Shown piece by piece: positions 39,869-49,780 of a stretch of DNA of 64,000 nucleotides (position 1 is its first letter; every line of letters starts with the position of its first letter). Made by a program: the position numbers and the translations under genes. Below the pieces are notes generated by a model. It ran no database searches, was not told where the DNA came from, and worked only from the letters and a program-made list of their open reading frames with translations. This DNA comes from Gemmatimonadota bacterium (lineage in GTDB: Bacteria > Gemmatimonadota > Gemmatimonadetes > Gemmatimonadales > GWC2-71-9), in contig QHUT01000067.1 in the NCBI GenBank assembly GCA_003222055.1, positions 23,122 to 87,121 of the forward strand. Direction: 5' to 3'.

Positions 39869-40123
39869 TCACTCCCAATCCCGTCTCGGCCCCTTCTTGG
39901 GGCGGAACTCCTCGTCCTCGTCGTCGTCGAATTCGTCGTCCAGGTCGTCGTACTCGTCGAGATCGTCCAGCTCCTCCTCGTCAAGCTCGTCCTCGTCCAG
40001 CTCGTCGTCGAAGTCCTCGTCCAGATCCTTGTCCTCTTCGAAGTCTTCGAACTCTTCGTCGCCGAGACTGTCGCTGCGACGCTTGAGCGACCAGTCCGAC
40101 GTCTCACGGGACAACATCGTCAC
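39869..40123 (-). CDS. Hyperacidic 84-aa protein downstream of typA
   Basis: About half of residues are D/E (EEFEDFEEDKDLDEDFDDELDEDELDEEELDDLDEYDDLDDEFDDDEDEEF) with basic C-terminus; same strand as typA, 46-nt gap. Confidence 0.55.
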   Translation of the reverse strand: MTMLSRETSDWSLKRRSDSLGDEEFEDFEEDKDLDEDFDDELDEDELDEEELDDLDEYDDLDDEFDDDEDEEFRPKKGPRRDWE

Positions 40124-40169
40124 CCCCAGCTGAGGTTGGCATTGGTGTGAACGAGCTATCCGACTCCTC

Positions 40170-42017
40170 CTACGACTCCTCGACCGCCCGGGCGTTGCGC
40201 GCCAGCTTGCGGCGCTCGGTCGCGCCCAGGGCGCGCTTGCGCAGCCGGATGGACGACGGCGTCACTTCGATCAACTCGTCGTCCTCTATGTATTCGAGCG
40301 CCAGCTCCAGCGTCACCTGCCGCGGCGGCTCCAGCATGATCATCTCGTCCGATGCGGTGGTCCGCATGTTCGTGAGCTTCTTTTCCTTCGATGGGTTCAC
40401 GTCCATGTCGCCGGTGCGGGCGTTCTCTCCCACGACCATGCCCTCATACACCGCATCGCCCGGCTTTACAAACATCGTCCCCCGCTCCTGCAAATTGAAG
40501 AGCGCGTACGCCACGGCCACGCCCTCCCGATCCGCCACCAACACCCCCCGGCTCCGCCCCGACAGCGGCCCCGCCCACGGCCCGTACTCGAAGAACCGGT
40601 GGTGCATGACCCCGGTGCCGCGCGTGTCCGTCAGAAACTCCGAGCGGTATCCGAGGAGTCCCCGCGCCGGAATCTTGAACCGCATCCGCACCATCCCCAC
40701 CCCGGGGTTCTTCATGTCCAGCAGCTCCGCCCGGCGCGGGCCCAGCTTCTCCATCACCACACCGAGATACCCCTCCGGGCAGTCGATCATCAGCTCCTCG
40801 TACGGCTCGAGCCGCTCCCCGTTCGGCCCCTCCCGGGGGATGATGCGCGGCCGGCTCACCTGGAACTCGAACCCCTCGCGCCGCATCGTCTCCATCAGGA
40901 TGCCGAGGTGCAGCTCCCCCCGACCCGACACGGTGAACGTCTGGGGATCGTCCGTCTCCTCCACCCGCAGGGCGACGTTCTTCTCGAGCTCCCGGAACAG
41001 CCGCTCCCGCAGCTGCCGGCCGGTCACGAACTTGCCCTCGCGCCCCGCGAACGGTGAATCGTTGACCTTGCAGTCCACCGAAATCGTGGGTTCCTCCACC
41101 GCGATCCCCGCCAGCCGCTCCAGATAGTCCGGGGCGGTGACCGTCTTGCCGATCTCCACCCCCGCGAGCCCCGCGAGCGCTACGATGTCGCCGGCCGAGG
41201 CCTCCTGCACCTCGACCCGCTCCAACCCGTCGAACGAGAAGAGCTTGACGACGCGTGCCTGCTCGTACGGCCCATCTCCCAGAGGACCGGGGGCGCCCAG
41301 CGGAAGTAACGCCACCGTCTCGCCCACCCGCACCCGCCCCCGCTCGATCCGGCCGATCGCGATGCGCCCCAGGTACGACGAATAGTCGAGCGTGGACACG
41401 AGCATCTGGAACGGGCCTGCGGGATCGGCGACCGGGGGCGGGATCGTATCTAGGATGGTCTGGAACAAGGGCTTGAGATCCGTCCCGGGGGTCCGCAAGT
41501 CGACCGTCGCGGTGCCCGCGCGGCTCGATGTATAAAGGAAGGGACAGTTGAACTGCTCCTGCGTCGCCTCCAGGTCGAGGAACAGCTGGAGCACCTCGTC
41601 GTGCACCCGCAACGGCTCGGCGTCCTGCCGGTCGACCTTGTTCACCAGCACGATCGGCTTCAGGCCCAGCGCCAGCGCCTTCCCCGCCACGAAGCGCGTC
41701 TGCGGCATCGGCCCCTCGGCGGCATCCACCAGCAGCAGGAACCCGTCCACCATCCGCAGGATCCGCTCCACCTCGCCCCCGAAGTCGGCGTGCCCGGGCG
41801 TGTCGACGATGTTGATCTTGGTGTCGTGCCAGCGCACCGCGGTGTTCTTCGACAGGATGGTGATGCCCCGCTCCCGCTCCAACGGGTTCGAGTCCATCAC
41901 CCGCTCGCTTACCTGCTGGTTGGCGCGGAACACCCCCGCCTGGCGGAGCATCTGGTCGACCAGCGTGGTCTTCCCATGGTCGACGTGGGCGATGATGGCG
42001 ATGTTGCGGATCTGCAA
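40170..42017 (-). CDS. typA: Translational GTPase TypA/BipA
   Basis: [68 protein letters not shown]-terminal RRKLAR region. Confidence 0.97.
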   Translation of the reverse strand: MQIRNIAIIAHVDHGKTTLVDQMLRQAGVFRANQQVSERVMDSNPLERERGITILSKNTAVRWHDTKINIVDTPGHADFGGEVERILRMVDGFLLLVDAAEGPMPQTRFVAGKALALGLKPIVLVNKVDRQDAEPLRVHDEVLQLFLDLEATQEQFNCPFLYTSSRAGTATVDLRTPGTDLKPLFQTILDTIPPPVADPAGPFQMLVSTLDYSSYLGRIAIGRIERGRVRVGETVALLPLGAPGPLGDGPYEQARVVKLFSFDGLERVEVQEASAGDIVALAGLAGVEIGKTVTAPDYLERLAGIAVEEPTISVDCKVNDSPFAGREGKFVTGRQLRERLFRELEKNVALRVEETDDPQTFTVSGRGELHLGILMETMRREGFEFQVSRPRIIPREGPNGERLEPYEELMIDCPEGYLGVVMEKLGPRRAELLDMKNPGVGMVRMRFKIPARGLLGYRSEFLTDTRGTGVMHHRFFEYGPWAGPLSGRSRGVLVADREGVAVAYALFNLQERGTMFVKPGDAVYEGMVVGENARTGDMDVNPSKEKKLTNMRTTASDEMIMLEPPRQVTLELALEYIEDDELIEVTPSSIRLRKRALGATERRKLARNARAVEES

Positions 42018-42224
42018 GGGGCTGCGTCCTGACGGTGCCTAAAGGTGCCTCATGGAGGGCCGCAGTATAGGCCGATGGTCTCTAAAAGACAAGCGGGGAG
42101 ATCACACCCTTCGTGGCCGGATGATCGGTGCCCTTACCAACTGGCACGAACACAGGCAAAATCCCCTCTGCACTCCGGCGCGCGGATGCGGTCGCGGGTG
42201 TGATCCCTGTCCTGGGAGGCGCCG

Positions 42225-43700
42225 ATGCGACGCAAACGCTGGCCGGCTGTGAGCAGTCTGTGTACGGCTTTCCTCTTCTTCGCCGCCGCCTGTACCGACC
42301 GCGAGACGACGGCGCCTTCCCGCACGACCGCCCCACCCGCGCTCCAGGCCGCGCGCGCACCAGGCGGCGGGGGCGGGGGCAATGAGCGCCGCCACGTGGT
42401 GACCCTGATCGGCACCGAAGGAAGCGACTTCGACGCCGCCGTAGCCGGCGTCGGTGGGACAGTGGATCGCCGACATACCGACATCGGCGTCGTGACCGTG
42501 CGCGGCTTGACGGCCGCCGGGGCCGAGGCGTTGGCCGCGCGCCCGGACGTGGCCAGCGTCGATGCCGACATCACATTGCAGTGGATTCCACAGCCGGGCC
42601 AGCTGTTCCGGCAAGCCACGGCGATCGATGCGCAGGCAGCTCCGCCGTCGGCGCTCGGCACCGATCAGAGCCGTGCCTTTTTCTTCGCGATCCAATGGAA
42701 CATGCAGGTGATCCAGGCGCCCGCCGCCTGGGTGGCAACGCCCGCCGGCGGCGGTCGGCTCGTCTGCGTGCTCGACACCGGCGTGGACCCGGGACACGTG
42801 GATCTGGCGGGTCGGGTGGCGCTCGACAAGAGCATCTCGTTCGTGGAGGCCGAGCCGGACATTCAGGATCTCAACGCGCACGGCACGTTCGTGTCGAGCC
42901 TCATTTCCAGTAACGGCCGCGGCATGGCATCCGTGGCATCGGACGCCCGGCTGTGCGCGATCAAGGTCCTCGCCCAGGACGGCTCCGGCACGTTCGACGA
43001 CGTCATCTCGGGGATTCTCTTCGCCGCCGATGAAGGCGCCGACGTGATCAACATGAGCCTCGGCGCCCGCATCGATCTGCGCCAGAAAGGCGCTCGCGGG
43101 CTCGTGCACGTGCTGCAAATGGCGGTCGACGTAGCGACGCGCAAGGGCGTGGTCGTCGTCGTGGCGGCCGGGAACGAGGCGGTCAACCTGGACAAGGACC
43201 CCGGGTTCATGCTCGAGATTCCCGCGCAGCTCGACGGGGTGATCAGCGTCGGCGCGACGGGCCCCATCAACCAGCAGAACTTCGACGCGCTCGCGAGTTA
43301 TTCGAACTTCGGCGGGCGATCCGGCATTGCCCTGGTGGCACCGGGAGGGGACTTCGGGGACCTGTTCAACGAGCCGGTGATCGATCTCGTCCTCGGCGCC
43401 TGCAGCCGTACCCAGACCGTGTTGCCGACGGCGGACTGCACCAGCGGGGGGTCGTTCTTGTTCGGAGACGGAACGAGCTTCGCCTCCCCGCACGTCGCGG
43501 GCGCCGCGGCCGTGGTCGAGTCACAGCTCGACGCGGCACCGTCGGGACAGGTGGAGCGTGTCACCGCGTGCATTCTGGCGGGAGCGGACGACGTCGGGCC
43601 GGAGCGAATCTTCGGCGCCGGACGGCTGAATGTGGCGACAGGGGCCGCGTGCCCCGGCTCGGCGGGTCACAACAACGCGAGGGTCGCCGGCAGGAAATAA
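42225..43700 (+). CDS. Secreted S8 family serine peptidase (subtilase) with I9-like prodomain
   Basis: Lipobox FAAAC; catalytic VLDTGVD, AHGTFV, GTSFASPHVAGAAA. Confidence 0.93.
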   Translation: MRRKRWPAVSSLCTAFLFFAAACTDRETTAPSRTTAPPALQAARAPGGGGGGNERRHVVTLIGTEGSDFDAAVAGVGGTVDRRHTDIGVVTVRGLTAAGAEALAARPDVASVDADITLQWIPQPGQLFRQATAIDAQAAPPSALGTDQSRAFFFAIQWNMQVIQAPAAWVATPAGGGRLVCVLDTGVDPGHVDLAGRVALDKSISFVEAEPDIQDLNAHGTFVSSLISSNGRGMASVASDARLCAIKVLAQDGSGTFDDVISGILFAADEGADVINMSLGARIDLRQKGARGLVHVLQMAVDVATRKGVVVVVAAGNEAVNLDKDPGFMLEIPAQLDGVISVGATGPINQQNFDALASYSNFGGRSGIALVAPGGDFGDLFNEPVIDLVLGACSRTQTVLPTADCTSGGSFLFGDGTSFASPHVAGAAAVVESQLDAAPSGQVERVTACILAGADDVGPERIFGAGRLNVATGAACPGSAGHNNARVAGRK

Positions 43701-43728
43701 GCTGAAGGTCGGAGCAGATGCGACCAGG

Positions 43729-43758
43729 GGGCGGACGCCGTGGTACGGCCGTCCGCCC
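43729..43758. terminator. Bidirectional terminator-like hairpin
   Basis: GGGCGGACG-N12-CGTCCGCCC between convergent genes. Confidence 0.6.
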
Positions 43759-43769
43759 TCGTCTCCCCC

Positions 43770-44666
43770 CTAATCACACGTCGGATCCCGCTCCATCTGG
43801 ACGGTGATGTGCCGGATCCCCAGGCCCCCGAGGCGCTGCTGCACCGCCTCGAGCACGCGCTGGTTGTCGCCGGGGTTCTGGACCACGAGGTGGCCGCTCA
43901 TCGCAATCACGCCGCTCGTGACCGTCCAGACGTGCAGGTCGTGCACCGAGGCGACGCCGGGGATCGACGCGATCCGGTCGTGCACGTCGGCGAGCGCGAT
44001 GTGGGCCGGTGCGGCCTCCAACAGGATGTCGGTGCTTTCCTTCACCAGGCGCCAGGCGCTGCCCAGGATCAGCCCCGCGATCAGCACCGAGATCAGGGGG
44101 TCGGCCTGCACCCACCCGGTGGCGAGGATGATCACGCCGGCGGCGAGCGCGCCCGCCGAGCCGAGCACGTCGCCGATGATGTGGAGGTAGGCGCCCCGCT
44201 GGTTGAGCGAATGGTGGTGCCCGCGATGCAGGATGGCGGCGCCCGCCGCGTTGGCGACGAGGCTCGCGGCCGCGACGCCGAGCAGCAGGGTGCCACGGAC
44301 CTGCTGCGGCGCGCCAAACCGGTGATAGGCCTCGAGCGCGATGCCGAGCGAGATGGCGAGCAGCGCCGCACCGTTCACGAGGGCCGCGACGATCTCGAGC
44401 CGCAGCAGGCCGAAGGTCCGTTCCGCCGTGGCCGGTCGTTGGGCCAGGTGGGCGACGACGAGCGACAGACCCAGGGCGGCCACATCGGCGAGCATGTGAC
44501 CGGCGTCGGCGAGCAGGGCGAGCGAGTGGGCGAGCCATCCCCCCACGGCTTCCGCCACCATCACGGCGGCGGTGATGCCGAGGACCAGCGCGAGCCGCCT
44601 GCGGCTCTCGGCCCGCAGCGGCGCGCGATGCGTGCATTGCACGTCGATTGGTAGTGTCGCGCTCAC
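43770..44666 (-). CDS. Cation diffusion facilitator family transporter
   Basis: SLALLADAGHMLADVAALGLSL, HHHSLNQRGAYLHIIGDVLGSAGALAAG, HVDLHVW-like C-term VHDLHVWTVTSG. Confidence 0.93.
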   Translation of the reverse strand: MSATLPIDVQCTHRAPLRAESRRRLALVLGITAAVMVAEAVGGWLAHSLALLADAGHMLADVAALGLSLVVAHLAQRPATAERTFGLLRLEIVAALVNGAALLAISLGIALEAYHRFGAPQQVRGTLLLGVAAASLVANAAGAAILHRGHHHSLNQRGAYLHIIGDVLGSAGALAAGVIILATGWVQADPLISVLIAGLILGSAWRLVKESTDILLEAAPAHIALADVHDRIASIPGVASVHDLHVWTVTSGVIAMSGHLVVQNPGDNQRVLEAVQQRLGGLGIRHITVQMERDPTCD

Positions 44667-44713
44667 GCTAGTCCCTAGTCCCCAAGATAATCACGCTCTA
44701 TGTTCCCGCGTCT

Positions 44714-46057
44714 ATGCCCGGCCCCGTCCCGGAATCGCTCTGGCTGCGGCTGCTCGCGGTGGTGGCCCTGGTGCTCGCGAATGCGTTCTTCGTCGCGGCC
44801 GAGTTCGCCCTCGTGGCGGCACGGCGCACGCGCATCGAGGCGATGGTGCGGCGCGGCGACCGCAAGGCGCGAACGGTCCAGGCGGCCCTCCAAGACCTCT
44901 ACCGCCAGCTCTCGGCCGCGCAGCTCGGCATCACGGTCGCGTCGATCCTGCTCGGCTACGTGTCCGAGGACACCGTCGCGCACCTGTTCCGCGACTGGTT
45001 CGCGGCGCTGCCGCCGCTGCTCGACTTCCTCACCCGCGGCGGTGTGGCCTCCACCGTCGCCGTGGCCGTGGTGTCGTTCCTGCATGTCGTGTTCGGCGAG
45101 CAGGCACCCAAAGCCTGGGCCATCACCCATCCCGAAGGCACGAGCCGCTGGGTGGCGGCCCCGCTCATTTTCTTCTCCTGGATCACGCGGCCCTTCACCG
45201 ATCTCCTCAACTGGAGCGCCGGGCGGGTGGGGCGGCTGCTGGGGTTGAAGGGGACCACCGCCGAGCTCGAGCAGATCCACTCGCCGGAGGAGCTGCGCAT
45301 GCTCGTCGAGCAGAGCCGGAAGCGCGGCAAGCTCGACGCCGACGACGCGCGGCTGCTGCAGGGCGTGTTCGAGTTCAGCGAGAAGACGGCCCGCGAAGTG
45401 ATGACGCCCCGCACCGAGATGGTCGCGCTGCCGGCGGACCTGACCCTCGAGCAGGCGGCCGACCAGGTCGCCGTCGCGGGCCGCTCGCGCTACCCGGTGT
45501 ACGCCGAGTCGCTCGACGACATCCTCGGCGTCGTGCACGCGAAGGACATCCTGGCGGGCCTCCGCTCGGCCAAGGGCGGGACCGTGCGCACCGTGCTCCG
45601 GCCCGCGATGTTCGTGCCGGGTACGCGGGAGGTCGAAGACGTGCTCGCCGACATGAAGCGCCAGAAGATCCACCTCGCGATCGTGCTCGACGAGTTCGGC
45701 GGCACGGCCGGCCTCGTCACCATGGAGGACCTGCTCGAGGAGATCGTGGGCCCGATCTACGACGAGTACGACCAGCCCAGCGGCGAGTTGCGCGTCGCGC
45801 CCGCGGGCGCGGCCCCCGTCATCTCCGGCGCGACGCCGCTGCGCGACGTGAACCGGGTCTTCGGGCTCGAGCTCGACGAGCAGGACTACACCACCATCGG
45901 CGGATTTCTGTTCGGCGCGATCGGCCGCCTCCCCAAGATCGGCGACCAGGTGGCGGTCAAGGGCGCGATGTTCGAGATCCTGGAGATGGAAGGCCGCCGC
46001 GTGGGCAAGGTGCGCGTGGTGCGGCGCACCGTGGGCGCCGAGACGCCCTCGAGATGA
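44714..46057 (+). CDS. Hemolysin/CorC-HlyC family protein (CNNM-CBS-CorC_HlyC)
   Basis: N-terminal TM domain, REVMTPRTEMVALP, GRSRYPVYAESLDDILGVVHAKDIL, LDEFGGTAGLVTMEDLLEEIVGPIYDEYD. Confidence 0.94.
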   Translation: MPGPVPESLWLRLLAVVALVLANAFFVAAEFALVAARRTRIEAMVRRGDRKARTVQAALQDLYRQLSAAQLGITVASILLGYVSEDTVAHLFRDWFAALPPLLDFLTRGGVASTVAVAVVSFLHVVFGEQAPKAWAITHPEGTSRWVAAPLIFFSWITRPFTDLLNWSAGRVGRLLGLKGTTAELEQIHSPEELRMLVEQSRKRGKLDADDARLLQGVFEFSEKTAREVMTPRTEMVALPADLTLEQAADQVAVAGRSRYPVYAESLDDILGVVHAKDILAGLRSAKGGTVRTVLRPAMFVPGTREVEDVLADMKRQKIHLAIVLDEFGGTAGLVTMEDLLEEIVGPIYDEYDQPSGELRVAPAGAAPVISGATPLRDVNRVFGLELDEQDYTTIGGFLFGAIGRLPKIGDQVAVKGAMFEILEMEGRRVGKVRVVRRTVGAETPSR

Positions 46058-46067
46058 AGCCCAGGAG

Positions 46068-46952
46068 TTAGCGGCGCGCCAGTCGAGCGGCGAGCTCGAG
46101 CGCCATCCGCATCGACCCGGGGTCCGCGATCCCGCGCCCGGCGATGTCGAGCGCCGTCCCGTGGTCCGGCGCGACGCGCGGGAACGGAAGGCCGAGTGTG
46201 ACGTTCACGCCCTTCCCGAACCCCGCGACCTTCACGGCCGTCATGCCCACGTCGTGATACGGCGTGAGCACCGCGTCGAACTCGCCCTTCAGGGCACGCA
46301 CGAACACCGTATCGGCGGGGAGCGGACCCGCGGCCCCCAGGGCGCGGGCGGCAGGCGTGAGCACCCCCTCGTCCTCGTCGCCGAACAAGCCCGACTCGCC
46401 GGCGTGCGGGTTGAGCGCGCACACCGCGAGCCGGGGCGCGCCGATCCCCCACCACTCGCGCAACGCCCGCTCGGTGATTCGCCCGCACGCCACCACGCGC
46501 GCGGTCGTCACGGCGGCGGGGACGTCCTTGAGCGGGATATGGGTCGTGACGAGCACCACGCGCAGCGGGCCGACGGCGAGCATCATCGCGACGTCCACAT
46601 CGCCCGCGAGATGGGAGAGAAACTCCGTGAGACCCGGATAGCGGAAGCCGGCCAAGTGAAGGGCATGCTTGTGCACAGGGCCGGTGACGATGGCGTCGAC
46701 CGCGCCGGAGAGAGCGAGGCGAACCGCTTCGGTCACCGCTTCCAGAGCGATCCTGCCAGCCTGTTCCGGGAGCAGGGAGCGGGGAGCGGTACCCGCCGCT
46801 GCATCGGAAGGAGCCGCTCCCCGCTCCCCGCTCCCGATCAGCACGACCTCAGCATCAAGCGCACCGAGGGCCAGCGCCTTTTGGACTACCTCCGGCCCGA
46901 TCCCCCGCGGGTCGCCGAGCGTGACGGCGAGCCGGGGAGGCCGGGGGTCCAC
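46068..46952 (-). CDS. pdxA: 4-hydroxythreonine-4-phosphate dehydrogenase
   Basis: LAVTLGDPRGIGPEVV, DAIVTGPVHKHALHLAGF, NPHAGESGLFGDED, PYHDVGMTAVK, NVTLGLPFPRVAPDHGTALDIAG; GTG start. Confidence 0.93.
   Translation of the reverse strand: MDPRPPRLAVTLGDPRGIGPEVVQKALALGALDAEVVLIGSGERGAAPSDAAAGTAPRSLLPEQAGRIALEAVTEAVRLALSGAVDAIVTGPVHKHALHLAGFRYPGLTEFLSHLAGDVDVAMMLAVGPLRVVLVTTHIPLKDVPAAVTTARVVACGRITERALREWWGIGAPRLAVCALNPHAGESGLFGDEDEGVLTPAARALGAAGPLPADTVFVRALKGEFDAVLTPYHDVGMTAVKVAGFGKGVNVTLGLPFPRVAPDHGTALDIAGRGIADPGSMRMALELAARLARR
46768..46835. repeat. 22-bp inverted repeat of GGGAGCGG units inside pdxA
   Basis: Arms GGGAGCAGGGAGCGGGGAGCGG (46768-46789) and CCGCTCCCCGCTCCCCGCTCCC (46814-46835), one mismatch. 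Confidence 0.85.
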
Positions 46953-46956
46953 GCCG

Positions 46957-48282
46957 CTAGAACCGGACGTCGACGTAGGTGGTGCGGCGCAGCAGGTCGA
47001 GGTAGTGCTTGACGGCGAGCTGCTGCGCCAAGCCGTCGCGGATGCGGTCCTTGACCTCGTCGAACGACAGGTCGCCCTCGGGGAGCCGCCTGACCAGCTC
47101 GAATATGACGAATCGTGGCCGCGCGGTGCCGGCGCCCATCTCGAAGACGGGCTTGAGGCCTGGCACCGTGTCGCTGCCCACGACCTTCTCGTAGTCGGGC
47201 GGGAGCTGCGAGACGGGCAGTGCGTCGGCCAGCTTGGGCTCGTTCGGGTCGGCGTACAAGCGGGCGAGCGAGTCGAACGGCGCCCCATGGGCCAGGGCGT
47301 CGTGCACGGAATCCGCCAGCCGCTTCGCGATCGCCAGCTGGCCCGCCGAGATCGTCGGCTGGATCAGGATGTGTCGGGCGAGGATCTCCGCGGGCTGCGC
47401 CCGCTCCACCTGGATGATGTGGTAGCCGAACTCGGTCGGCACGACGTCCGAGATCGTCCCGGGGCGCAACCGGAACGCCACGTCCTCGAACTGCTTCACC
47501 ATGACGCCGCGCCGGAACCAGCCCAGCTCGCCACCCTGCTCGCGCGAGGCGCTGTCCGCCGAATATTTCTTCGCGATCTCGGCGAAGTTGGCGCCCCGAC
47601 GCAACGCCACCACCAGCGATTCCGCGAGCTGCAGCGCGCGCGCGCTGGCCGCGGAATCGGGCTTCGGCAGGATGACGATCTGGCGGAATGAGATCGCCGC
47701 GGGACGCTTCGGCTGTTGCCCCCGGTTCGCCTCCCAAAAGGCATGCATTTCGGCGTCGGACGGTGGGATCGGCCGCAGCTTGCCCTTCTGTTTCAGGCCT
47801 TCGATCAGGCGCTGCTGCAGGATCGAGCGGCGCTGCTGGTCGGCGAGCCAGCGGCGCCACTCCTCCTCCGACACGAACCCGGCCGCGCGCAGCTGCGCCT
47901 GGAACTCGGTGATCGAGGTGAACTGCTTGCGCACGTTCTGCACCGTCTGCTCGACCGCGTCCTGGACTTCCTGATCGGTCACCTTGATGGTGGTGTCGCG
48001 CTCGGCCTGCTGCACCAGCAGCTCTTCATCCACCATCTGCGACAGGATCTGACGCCGCGCCGCGTCCCGCCCCGCCGAGTCTTCCGGGACCTTCGCCCCC
48101 TGCGACTGCGCCAGCACCAGCTGCTCTTCCACCTGCGAGGCCAGGATCGGCTTGGTGCCCACCACCGCCACGACGCGGTCCACGGCCCGCGCCGTCGCCG
48201 AGCGACCCTGCGCCGTTACCGGCGGCGCCACGAGGGCGGCGGCCCACGCCACCGCCGCGAGCGTCACCCGGGAGGGCCGCAT
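46957..48282 (-). CDS. surA: SurA-like periplasmic peptidyl-prolyl isomerase/chaperone
   Basis: Signal peptide; VDRVVAVVGTKPILASQVEEQ SurA N-domain, parvulin motifs GANFAEIAKKYSADSASREQGGELGWFRRG; upstream of pdxA as in the surA-pdxA arrangement. Confidence 0.85.
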   Translation of the reverse strand: MRPSRVTLAAVAWAAALVAPPVTAQGRSATARAVDRVVAVVGTKPILASQVEEQLVLAQSQGAKVPEDSAGRDAARRQILSQMVDEELLVQQAERDTTIKVTDQEVQDAVEQTVQNVRKQFTSITEFQAQLRAAGFVSEEEWRRWLADQQRRSILQQRLIEGLKQKGKLRPIPPSDAEMHAFWEANRGQQPKRPAAISFRQIVILPKPDSAASARALQLAESLVVALRRGANFAEIAKKYSADSASREQGGELGWFRRGVMVKQFEDVAFRLRPGTISDVVPTEFGYHIIQVERAQPAEILARHILIQPTISAGQLAIAKRLADSVHDALAHGAPFDSLARLYADPNEPKLADALPVSQLPPDYEKVVGSDTVPGLKPVFEMGAGTARPRFVIFELVRRLPEGDLSFDEVKDRIRDGLAQQLAVKHYLDLLRRTTYVDVRF

Positions 48283-48283
48283 G

Positions 48284-49741
48284 TCAGCTCGGCGCCCGCT
48301 TGACGGCGCTGTCGCCCGCGACGGGCGGCGGGCCGGGGGCGCGCTTCAGGCCGGTGGCCGGGGCCTGCCGAGCGGTTGTGTCGGCGGCCCGAATCGCCTG
48401 CGCCCGCTCCAGCGCACGCGCGATGCCGGCGTCGTTGAGCGACCAGGTCTCCCCCTGGCGCAGCGCCGCCGCCAGGAAGGGAGGCACCGGCAGGAAGGGC
48501 GCGCTTCCCTGGGTGACCGCGGCATCCAGGTAGCCGTCCATGTGCGCCATCGCGAGCCGGACGCGCGCCTCCGGGGTCGCGGCGGAGTCCTTGAGGAGCG
48601 CGGGCGAGAGCCGCAGCAACCCCTCGAGCCGGCCGACGCCCGAATCGTGCTCGGCGCGCACGTGGCGCCAATCGTCGGCGGTGAGCCCCACGCCGGCGGA
48701 GTCGATCTGCTCGAGCAGCATGTCGCGCTGGGCGAGCAGTCTCACGAACTGCGTGAGCTGGTCGTCCGAGGCCGTCGCGATGCCGCGCACGTCGTTGGGA
48801 TCGAGCGCCAGCAGCCAGCGCGTCAGGTCCTTCACGCGGAATGTGCCCCCCCGGAACGTCGCGAGCGTGTGCTCGTCGTCACGGGCGGTGACGATTTGCG
48901 GCACTGCCTGGCGCACGCGCGCGGGCGCGCCGCTCGCGACCTTGAGCTGGCGCGCCTTGGTGAGGCTGTCGAAATACAGGGAATCGAGGCGGTTGGCACG
49001 CGAGCTCTCCAAATCGACCCGGAACGAATCGCGCACTTCCGCGAGCGGCGGCCGGCGGATGATGTGAAAGCCGAAGGGTGACCGCACGACGCCGCTCAGG
49101 CCGCCGGGGGCCAGCGCCCAGGCCGCGCTGTCGAACGCGGGGACGAACTGCCCCCGCGGCGTCGCCGGGAGGTAGCCGCCGCGCACCTTGGAGCCCGGGT
49201 CCTCCGAGTACTGCCGGGCGAGCTGCGTGAAGCCGGCGCCACCCCGCGCCGCCGCCTGTCGCAACACGCCCTCCGCCTTCTTCTTCTGTTGCTCTTCCAC
49301 CATGGGGACCGCGCTCGGCGGCACGCGGATCAGGATGTGCTGGAACAGGCGGACGGTGCCCGCCCGATACGCCGAGTCCGCGTCGTCCGGCGTCATCCGG
49401 CTACGGCCGGCGAGGAGCTGCTGGTGGTAGTGCTCCCATTTGAGCTGTACCACGAGTGGCCATTCCGCCGCCAGCGCGAGGGAGGAATCGTGCAGGTCGC
49501 GCCCGCGGCCCAGTGCCGTAGCGAGCACGGCGTAGTCGAGGTAGACGTTCGCGACGCCGGTGAGCACGTCGGCCCGCACCGGGATGCGCGGCGCCCGCCC
49601 GACCAGGCTCGCCAGACGCTCGACCGGGAGCGTCTGGCCCGCCGCGGCGCCCGCGACCTCGGCATGGGCCGAGAACGCGTCCCGCACTGCGCTACAGCCC
49701 GCCAGCGTAAGCACCATCATCAGCACACTCAGCCGTTGCAT
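48284..49741 (-). CDS. PpiC-type parvulin isomerase lipoprotein
   Basis: Lipobox LAGC; AGFTQLARQYSEDPGSKVRGGYLPATPRGQFVPAFDSAAWAL. Confidence 0.82.
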   Translation of the reverse strand: MQRLSVLMMVLTLAGCSAVRDAFSAHAEVAGAAAGQTLPVERLASLVGRAPRIPVRADVLTGVANVYLDYAVLATALGRGRDLHDSSLALAAEWPLVVQLKWEHYHQQLLAGRSRMTPDDADSAYRAGTVRLFQHILIRVPPSAVPMVEEQQKKKAEGVLRQAAARGGAGFTQLARQYSEDPGSKVRGGYLPATPRGQFVPAFDSAAWALAPGGLSGVVRSPFGFHIIRRPPLAEVRDSFRVDLESSRANRLDSLYFDSLTKARQLKVASGAPARVRQAVPQIVTARDDEHTLATFRGGTFRVKDLTRWLLALDPNDVRGIATASDDQLTQFVRLLAQRDMLLEQIDSAGVGLTADDWRHVRAEHDSGVGRLEGLLRLSPALLKDSAATPEARVRLAMAHMDGYLDAAVTQGSAPFLPVPPFLAAALRQGETWSLNDAGIARALERAQAIRAADTTARQAPATGLKRAPGPPPVAGDSAVKRAPS

Positions 49742-49747
49742 GCCATC

Positions 49748-49780
49748 TCCTGTCAGTCTCCCGTCAGTCTTCCGTCAGTC
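49748..49780. repeat. Three tandem 11-bp repeats (TCCCGTCAGTC-like) over the mfd stop / ppiC RBS junction
   Basis: TCCTGTCAGTC TCCCGTCAGTC TTCCGTCAGTC. Confidence 0.85.

Noticed and set aside
42141-42225. CAGGCAAAATCCCC leader of the subtilase as a possible GEMM riboswitch
   Set aside because: Only the GCAAA-like string is present; GACGCAAAG core and GAAA tetraloop stem are missing
42102-43493. 463-aa ORF antisense to the subtilase
   Set aside because: Subtilase catalytic triad is intact on the plus strand; this is a shadow frame
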